DNA from: Actinomyces glycerinitolerans
Lineage (GTDB): Bacteria > Actinomycetota > Actinomycetes > Actinomycetales > Actinomycetaceae
NCBI RefSeq assembly: GCF_900098745.1
Contig: NZ_FQTT01000009.1
Span: 518,717-582,716, forward strand
Direction: 5' to 3'
DNA: 64,000 nt
In this document: piece after piece, positions 58,927-64,000 of the stretch
Layout of the letters: each line of letters starts with the position of its first letter
How positions within the stretch are numbered: position 1 is the stretch's first letter
The notes under the pieces: generated by a model
The model's database searches: none
What the model saw: the letters and a program-made list of their open reading frames with translations, nothing else
Told to the model about the DNA's origin: nothing
Position numbers and translations under genes: made by a program

Positions 58927-59898
58927 GTGCCCGACGAAACTGGCCTGATGGTCGCAGTGGCGCGCGCCTACTACGAGGCGAACGAGTCGAAGGTTGAGAT
59001 CGCCGAGAGAATCGGCATCTCGCGGTTCAAGGTGGCGCGACTGCTCGAGAGTGCCCGTGAAACCGGCATCGTGCAGATCCGTATCGTTGAGCCGACCCAT
59101 CCCGATGATGTTCTCGGAGAGCGCGTCGCCGCCCACCTCAACCTGCGCGACTGCGTAGTAGTACCCGGTGCCGAGGACGAGAGCACCAACCGCCAGGCGC
59201 TGGCCCGCGCAGCAGCGACCGAGATCGCCTCCATAGCCGGTCGGGGGGATACGATCGGCTTCTCCTGGGGTCGCACCGTCGCCGAGATCGGCGCCCACGT
59301 CGGCCCCCTCGCCGACGCCAGAGTCGTCGCTCTCACGGGCGCTGTCGGGACGGACTTCGCCCTCTCGCCCGTCGACATCTTCCGCTCGGTCTCAACTCAC
59401 TCCGGCTCGACCACGTTGTCGATCTTCGCACCGATGTTCGTCGACTCCCCGCAGACTGTGAAGGCGCTGCGGCAAGATCCCGCCATCGCCTCCGTCCTGG
59501 CCGCCTACGCCGACCTGTCACTGGCGGTCGTCTCGATCGGCTCTTGGGACCCGCCTGTGACCCAGCTAATGGATGCGCTGAGCGACGAGGAGAAACAACA
59601 GCTCGAGTCCGGCGGGGCCCGCGCCGAGATGCTCGGCATCTTCATTGACGACCGCGGACGAATAGTTCCCTGTACGGCTCAGAGCCGTTGCATCGCCATC
59701 ACCGCGGCTCAGCTCCTGCGCACACCGCGCGTTCTCGCCGTCGCCGGCGGGTCTCAAAAGGTGCCTGCGATGAGGGCAGTCGCGTGCTCAGGCCTCATAA
59801 CGTCCCTGGTCACCGACAGGAGGACCGCGCAGATGCTGCTCAACGGTCCCGCCGTCGGCGAGCGGACGCTCAACCGTGCTGAACGCATCCGGGGTTGA
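58927..59898 (+). CDS. SorC/DeoR family sugar-responsive regulator
   Basis: A 323-aa regulator. The N-terminal helix-turn-helix (ARAYYEANESKVEIAERIGISRFKVARLLESARETGIVQI) is typical of SorC proteins. The C-terminal effector domain has the family blocks GDTIGFSWGRTVAEI, VVALTGAVG, FAPMFVDSPQT and VLAVAGGSQKV. SorC regulators bind sugar phosphates and act on divergent PTS operons. The GTG at 58927 is chosen because AAGGAGG is five bases upstream; the frame to 58870 runs through the operator region. Confidence 0.92.
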   Translation: MPDETGLMVAVARAYYEANESKVEIAERIGISRFKVARLLESARETGIVQIRIVEPTHPDDVLGERVAAHLNLRDCVVVPGAEDESTNRQALARAAATEIASIAGRGDTIGFSWGRTVAEIGAHVGPLADARVVALTGAVGTDFALSPVDIFRSVSTHSGSTTLSIFAPMFVDSPQTVKALRQDPAIASVLAAYADLSLAVVSIGSWDPPVTQLMDALSDEEKQQLESGGARAEMLGIFIDDRGRIVPCTAQSRCIAITAAQLLRTPRVLAVAGGSQKVPAMRAVACSGLITSLVTDRRTAQMLLNGPAVGERTLNRAERIRG

Positions 59899-59999
59899 GC
59901 GCCAGGACCGGGTCGGTTCCCCCAGCCGAAGGTGAACGCTGTCAGAGAGGATGTCATGGTCATGGCCCGGCAGGCATCGACCGCGGTAGATTTACGCGG

Positions 60000-62387
60000 A
60001 TGAGCACCCAGCATCCGGGCACCGGGCGGCCTGAGCCCGCACCTGGCACCACCGTCGAACAGCTGGCCGCGCACCTGACGGCCCTGCCCGACCGCGACGT
60101 CGCCGCGCTTCTACTCGCACGCCCCGACCTGGTCGCTCCACCCTCCGCCTCTTTCACCGCCCTGGCCGTGCGCGCCGGCGCCCGCACCAGCGTGGACGCC
60201 GCCCTGCGCGACCTGGATGCCGTCACCGTTGCCGTCGCCGAGGCCACCGTCGCCCTGCGCTCCGTAGACCCCGCCACCCTGGCGCCCTCCCTGGGACTCA
60301 GCGCCGACGACGTCGCCGGCCGCCTGGGCGTGCTTACCCGCCTGGCGTTGGTCATTGACACCGGCCCCGTCCCTGGGCTGGTCGACACCTTCGGTCCCCA
60401 CCCCTTCGGACTCGGCCCCGCCGCCGCCGACCCGCCCGCCGCCGAGCAGCTCCCACCCCCGCTGTCCACCCTGGAACAGGCCGACGAGCCCGTCCCCGGC
60501 ATTGGCGTGCTGAAGGCGTTGACCTGGGGTCCCCCGGTCGGCACCCTCAGCCCCGGCCGCAGCTCCGCCGGCACGGCCGAGCTGGTCGAGCGCGGCTGGC
60601 TCGAACGCACCGCGGACGCCGCCGGACGCACGCGCTTCGTCCTGCCGCGCGAGGTCGGCCTCGCCCTGCGCGGCGGCCGCCTGACCCGTGAGCCGCTCGC
60701 GCCCCCGGCCACCGACCCCCTGGAGGTGTTGTCCGCAGATGCGGTCGCCTCCGAGTCGGTCAGTCACGCGGAGGAGATGGTTCGCCTGACCCGCGAGCTG
60801 CTGACCGAATGGGGGCGCGAGGGCGGCCAGATTCTGCGCACCGGTGGAGTGGGCGTGCGGGCACTGGACCGAACCGCCGCCGCCCTCGGCCTGGAGCGCG
60901 CCGTGGCCGCCAGCGTCATAGAACTCGCCGCCGGTGCCGAACTCCTCGGCCTGGACGAGTCCGGCGCCGCGTGGGTGCCCGCGGACACGGTCCCCGCCTG
61001 GCTGGACGCCGAACTACCCGAGCAGTGGGCTGCGCTCGCCGCCGCCTGGGCGGGCTCGGCCCGCACCCCCTGGCTGGTCGGCACCCGCGCCGACGACGGC
61101 GCTCTGCGGCCCGTCCTGGGCGCCGACGTCGAGGCCGCCTGGGCGGGCCGGCTGCGCCGTCGCATCCTCGCCCTGCTCGACTCCCTACCCGCCGGAACCT
61201 CGGTCGACGCCGACTGGGTGCACGCCGCCCTCACCTTCGCCCGGCCGCGTCGGCCCCTGCCCGAGGGTGCGGTGGCGGCGGTGCTCGCCGAGGCCCAGCT
61301 GCTCGGTCTGACCGGCGGCGGTGCCCTCAGCCGCGCCGGAAGGGTTCTGGCAGCCTGCCTGCGTCCCAATGCCGGCGCCCCCGAAGCGTCCACACCCGCC
61401 GGCAGCACCGCGGCGGACGATGCCCCCGCCGACGCCGTCGGCCACCCGGACAATCACTACGGGACACTGCTGGCCGCGCTCGAGCAGGCGCTGGCCGCCG
61501 ACCTGCCTGCGCCGGTCGACCTCCTGCTGGTGCAGTCGGACCTGACCGCCATCGTCCCCGGCCGCCCTGCGCCCGAACTCGGCGCCGCCCTAGAGCGCAG
61601 TAGCGAGGTCGAGTCCCGCGGCGGAGCGCTCACCGTCCGCTTCACTCCCCAGTCCGTGCGCCGCGCCCTGGACAGCGGCTGGTCCGCCACCGAACTGACC
61701 CAGGCCCTATCCCGCTTCAGTCCCACCCCGCTGCCCAGCGCGCTCACGGTCCTGATCGCCGACGCCGCCCGCCGCCACGGGGCGGTGCGCGTGCGCGAGG
61801 TCGCCAGCGTGCTGCGCGTGGCCGACCCGGCCGTAGCCGCCGGGATCATCGCCGACGCCGCGCTCAAAGACCTGGGACTGGACCAGGTGGCGCCCGGCGT
61901 CATCCTGTCCGCCGCACCCGCCGGGGTGGTGCTGCGTGAACTGCGTGCCGCCGGTCTGGCTCCGGTGCTGGAGAACGAGCATGGCCGACTGTTGATCTCC
62001 GAACGCCCCGGGGGCGGGCGCCGCCTCCCTGCCCCGGCACCGGCCCGCCCGGGGAACGAGCACGCGGTCCGCCGTCGCCGTCCCGGACGCCGGGAGCTGG
62101 CCGCGCTGGTCGGCCGCCTGCGCGCGGGGGAGGAGGCGCGCCGTGCCGCGGGCGGCGCCGGCCCGATGGCGGCCACCGACCCGGTGCATGCGCTGGCACT
62201 GCTGCGTCAGGCGCAGGCCTCACGGGCGCGGGTACGGCTGCGTCTGGCCGGCCCCGACGGGAACGTGCAGGAGCGCACCGTGCGGGTGCTCGCCGTCGAA
62301 CCCGGCCGGGTGCGCCTGGCCGACCTGGTCAGGGAGACCGAGTTGACCGTCGCCGTCCACCGGATCGTGTCGGTCGAGGCCGGTTGA
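60000..62387 (+). CDS. Helicase-associated protein (Helicase_C_3/XPB-partner type)
   Basis: A 795-aa Ala/Leu/Arg-rich protein without Walker motifs. Long winged-helix-like repeats (1-500) are followed by the conserved block DLLLVQSDLTAIVPGRPAPEL, typical of the helicase C-terminal domain 3 family, and by FTPQSVRRALDSGWSATELTQALSRFS. Near the end a WYL/SH3-like segment follows (ALLRQAQASRARVRLRLAGPDG). In mycobacteria the equivalent gene lies beside XPB, suggesting a joint role in DNA repair or nucleoid processes. Here the XPB gene is on the other strand and about 5 kb away. The ATG at 60000 is preferred over the upstream frame, which lacks similarity. Confidence 0.85.
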   Translation: MSTQHPGTGRPEPAPGTTVEQLAAHLTALPDRDVAALLLARPDLVAPPSASFTALAVRAGARTSVDAALRDLDAVTVAVAEATVALRSVDPATLAPSLGLSADDVAGRLGVLTRLALVIDTGPVPGLVDTFGPHPFGLGPAAADPPAAEQLPPPLSTLEQADEPVPGIGVLKALTWGPPVGTLSPGRSSAGTAELVERGWLERTADAAGRTRFVLPREVGLALRGGRLTREPLAPPATDPLEVLSADAVASESVSHAEEMVRLTRELLTEWGREGGQILRTGGVGVRALDRTAAALGLERAVAASVIELAAGAELLGLDESGAAWVPADTVPAWLDAELPEQWAALAAAWAGSARTPWLVGTRADDGALRPVLGADVEAAWAGRLRRRILALLDSLPAGTSVDADWVHAALTFARPRRPLPEGAVAAVLAEAQLLGLTGGGALSRAGRVLAACLRPNAGAPEASTPAGSTAADDAPADAVGHPDNHYGTLLAALEQALAADLPAPVDLLLVQSDLTAIVPGRPAPELGAALERSSEVESRGGALTVRFTPQSVRRALDSGWSATELTQALSRFSPTPLPSALTVLIADAARRHGAVRVREVASVLRVADPAVAAGIIADAALKDLGLDQVAPGVILSAAPAGVVLRELRAAGLAPVLENEHGRLLISERPGGGRRLPAPAPARPGNEHAVRRRRPGRRELAALVGRLRAGEEARRAAGGAGPMAATDPVHALALLRQAQASRARVRLRLAGPDGNVQERTVRVLAVEPGRVRLADLVRETELTVAVHRIVSVEAG

Positions 62388-62493
62388 ACGGCGCATCGGC
62401 CTTGTTGTTGCATCGTAACGATGTATATAGTGGGGTTGGTCAGAGTTGGCCTGGCACTGTTTACGAGCGCCTTTGGCGGGCTCGGCCGACGGC

Positions 62494-62522
62494 TTGACCG
62501 CCGGGATCGCCACCTGTAGCGT
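62494..62522 (+). promoter_or_regulatory. Promoter of the amino-acid ABC operon
   Basis: TTGACC (62494-62499) and TAGCGT (62517-62522) are 17 bases apart, fitting a housekeeping-type promoter. A second candidate, TTGTTG (62402) with TATAGT (62426-62431) and an 18-base spacer, lies upstream and contains the palindrome CATCGT-A-ACGATG (62411-62423), which may be an operator. Confidence 0.5.
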
Positions 62523-62531
62523 GCCAACATT

Positions 62532-62549
62532 ATCGAACGCCTGTTCGAT
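62532..62549. promoter_or_regulatory. LexA-type SOS box
   Basis: ATCGAAC-GCCT-GTTCGAT is a perfect palindrome that contains TCGAAC-N4-GTTCGA, the known LexA recognition sequence of mycobacteria and related actinobacteria. It lies about ten bases past the -10 box of the predicted promoter, 51 bases before the start codon, where a bound repressor would block transcription. Confidence 0.6.
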
Positions 62550-62599
62550 GACATGTCGATGGTTCCCTCTCCCAGACGCCGATCAAGAAGGTTCTGAAC

Positions 62600-63439
62600 A
62601 TGAGAAGAATCGCGAGCATAGTGCTGCTGTGCCTCGTGTCCCTGTCCTTTTCTGCATGCGGGTCGGGAGGCGATGGCGCGACGGGCCAAAGCAACGCGAA
62701 AACGCTGCGTGTCGGCGTCGAATGCGCCTATGCCCCCTACAACTGGGAGGAGGGAGAGCCCTCTGACACCAACGTTCCCATCAGCAATCACGAGGGCTTC
62801 TACGCCGAGGGATACGACGTGCAGATCGCCAAGTTGGTGGCGGACAATATGGGTGCGGAGCTGGAAATCGTCAAACTTCCCTGGGATGGACTGCTGGAGG
62901 CACTCAACCAGGGGCAGGTCGATGCGGTGTTCTCCGGAATGGTCGACTCCGACGAGCACAAGCAGGCGGCGGCCTTCTCCGAGATCTACGTGCCCCAGCC
63001 CACTGAGTACGGCGTGATGGTCAAGGCCGACGGTGACTACGCCTCGGCGACGGTGCCGGAGGACTTCGTCGGTGCGAGCCTGCTGGGACAGAAGGGCACC
63101 AAGCTGGACACGGTGATCGACCAGATTGACGGGGTCAACCACCTCCCTGCGGTGGACACCATCACCAACATGCTCGAGCGACTGGATGCGGGCACTACCG
63201 ACGGCATTGTCATCAACCTTGAGTCCGCCGAGGCGTACCAGGCACAGTACCCGGATACGGTGGTAGTCGACTTCCCCGACGACGACGGGTTCGTCTTGGA
63301 CTTCAACGGCGTGTGCGCCGGGGTGCGCAAGGATGACACGGCCCTGCTGGATGAGATCAATACGGCGTTGGCCTCCGTGTCCGCGGAGCAGCGACAGGAT
63401 CTGATGGACTCGGCGATGGAGCTCGCGGGGCAGAAATGA
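62600..63439 (+). CDS. Polar amino-acid ABC transporter, solute-binding lipoprotein
   Basis: A 279-aa binding protein. The signal peptide ends in the lipobox FSACG (cysteine at about residue 20). The mature part is a family-3 binding protein: LRVGVECAYAPYNW at the start, EGYDVQIAKLVADNM, LPWDGLLEALNQGQVDAVFSGM, the loop AAAFSEIYVPQPTEYGVMV and LLGQKGTKLDTVI. AGAAGG lies about nine bases before the ATG. The stop overlaps the permease start by four bases. It probably brings in a polar amino acid; the exact ligand cannot be read from the sequence. Confidence 0.92.
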   Translation: MRRIASIVLLCLVSLSFSACGSGGDGATGQSNAKTLRVGVECAYAPYNWEEGEPSDTNVPISNHEGFYAEGYDVQIAKLVADNMGAELEIVKLPWDGLLEALNQGQVDAVFSGMVDSDEHKQAAAFSEIYVPQPTEYGVMVKADGDYASATVPEDFVGASLLGQKGTKLDTVIDQIDGVNHLPAVDTITNMLERLDAGTTDGIVINLESAEAYQAQYPDTVVVDFPDDDGFVLDFNGVCAGVRKDDTALLDEINTALASVSAEQRQDLMDSAMELAGQK

Positions 63440-64000
63440 GACGCGGCTGTAGATTCGCGGCCGTTGCTGCGGCGATCGCGCTGGTCGCGCTCGCCGCAGT
63501 GGTGTGGGTGATCCCCTGGTGTCGTGAGGTTGTGGCGCTGGAAGAGAACCCTGACGCGATGGTTCCGTCCATGGTCTACATGCTGTGCCACTCGCGCAGG
63601 CTTTGGCTCTCGGGCGTGTGGGGCACGCTGTCGGTGTCGGTGTTGGGAACTGTGACCGGATTCGTGCTCGCCGTCGGCCTGGTGTTCTTGCGCATCAACG
63701 CACCCGGCAGGCGGGACTCGCGGCCGCTGCGATTCGCCAAGAGCACGGGGGTGGACTTGGTGAAGTTGTACGTGACCATCTTCAGGGGAACACCGATGAT
63801 GGTGCAGGCGGCAATCGTCTACTACGCGGGTTTTAACATCGTGCGCTCGGCCATGCCCAACGCCAGCATCACCGAGGTGAACCAGCGGTGGAGCTTCTTC
63901 ATGGCCGCGCTGCTGACGGTATCGCTGAACTCGGCCGCGTACCTGGTGGAGGTGCTGCGTGGAGGCGTCGGTGCCCTCAACCGGGGGCAGCGGGAGGCGG
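63436..64000 (+). CDS. Amino-acid ABC transporter permease, 3' end outside window
   Basis: The frame begins with ATG at 63436, overlapping the stop of the binding-protein gene by four bases, and remains open to the end of the window (188 codons). A first membrane helix (FAAVAAAIALVALAAVVWVI) is followed by WLSGVWGTLSVSVLGTVTGFVLAVGLVFL, the typical start of His/Glu/Gln/Arg-type permeases, then VTIFRGTPMMVQAAIVYYAGF and SLNSAAYLVEVLRGGV. The RGGxxxxxxGQxEA coupling loop is just reached at the edge. The ATPase gene is expected further downstream. Confidence 0.9.
   Translation, partial: MRRGCRFAAVAAAIALVALAAVVWVIPWCREVVALEENPDAMVPSMVYMLCHSRRLWLSGVWGTLSVSVLGTVTGFVLAVGLVFLRINAPGRRDSRPLRFAKSTGVDLVKLYVTIFRGTPMMVQAAIVYYAGFNIVRSAMPNASITEVNQRWSFFMAALLTVSLNSAAYLVEVLRGGVGALNRGQREA

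Overview
The window is high-GC (roughly two thirds G+C), densely coded DNA of an actinobacterium. The mix of T7SS/ESX-linked genes, LacI- and SorC-controlled sugar operons, a sortase-type cell-wall protein, XPB helicase, HrpA and a PspA/TPM pair best fits the Actinomycetaceae (Actinomyces-like). The genus is inferred from gene content, not shown by a marker gene. No rRNA, tRNA or CRISPR array was seen.

Layout. 1-6246: a probable type VII secretion cargo locus, with a plus-strand gene cut by the window edge and a five-gene minus-strand run (WXG-like small protein, 717-aa helical protein, two paralogous anchored proteins flanking a third anchored protein). 6486-7004: flavodoxin. 7054-7901: first copy of a long non-coding repeat element. 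7903-13281: MFS transporter plus GH78 alpha-L-rhamnosidase, with a divergent LacI regulator and paired operators. 13353-16614: SprT-like protease, secreted wall-associated protein, cardiolipin synthase. 16664-25398: polysaccharide-use cluster (GH28, sugar ABC importer, heparinase-like enzyme, wall-anchored PAP2 phosphatase). 25465-30131: NarL-type two-component system and a MacB/FtsX-type ABC exporter. 30245-30806: decaying toxin-antitoxin pair. 31019-35566: HrpA helicase. 35567-37021: non-coding, with the second copy of the long element and a 131-bp inverted-repeat element. 37022-43083: ascorbate-type PTS operon with a class II aldolase, a P-loop kinase and a PRD activator. 43296-49329: degenerate alpha/beta hydrolase, PspA, TPM protein, class I amidotransferase and an immunity-like gene. 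49363-52994: T7SS toxin-immunity cassette with a Tox-REase-5-like nuclease domain. 53119-62387: XPB helicase and a Helicase_C_3-type protein, separated by a SorC-controlled mannitol/sorbose-type PTS operon. 62600-64000: polar amino-acid ABC importer, running off the window.

The most unusual material is non-coding. Two long elements (848 and 988 bp, at 7054 and 35837) share imperfect terminal inverted repeats and carry no transposase. Each contains an array of the octamer ACGGTTCG spaced alternately 20 and 21 bp. The octamer runs in one orientation for four units and then in the opposite orientation for five (copy 1) or eight (copy 2). The spacing averages 20.5 bp, close to two helical turns, so every site would face the same side of the DNA. 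A second repeat family with a strict 23-bp period (CCGACCTCGGCACGTAA core) lies upstream of, or between, genes at three places. A LexA-type box (TCGAAC-N4-GTTCGA) sits at the predicted start of transcription of the amino-acid importer.

How the genes work together: three sugar-use systems each pair a transporter with catabolic or depolymerising enzymes, and two of them carry a local regulator with visible palindromic operators. Two separate T7SS-type cargo loci suggest active contact-dependent or secreted effector biology.
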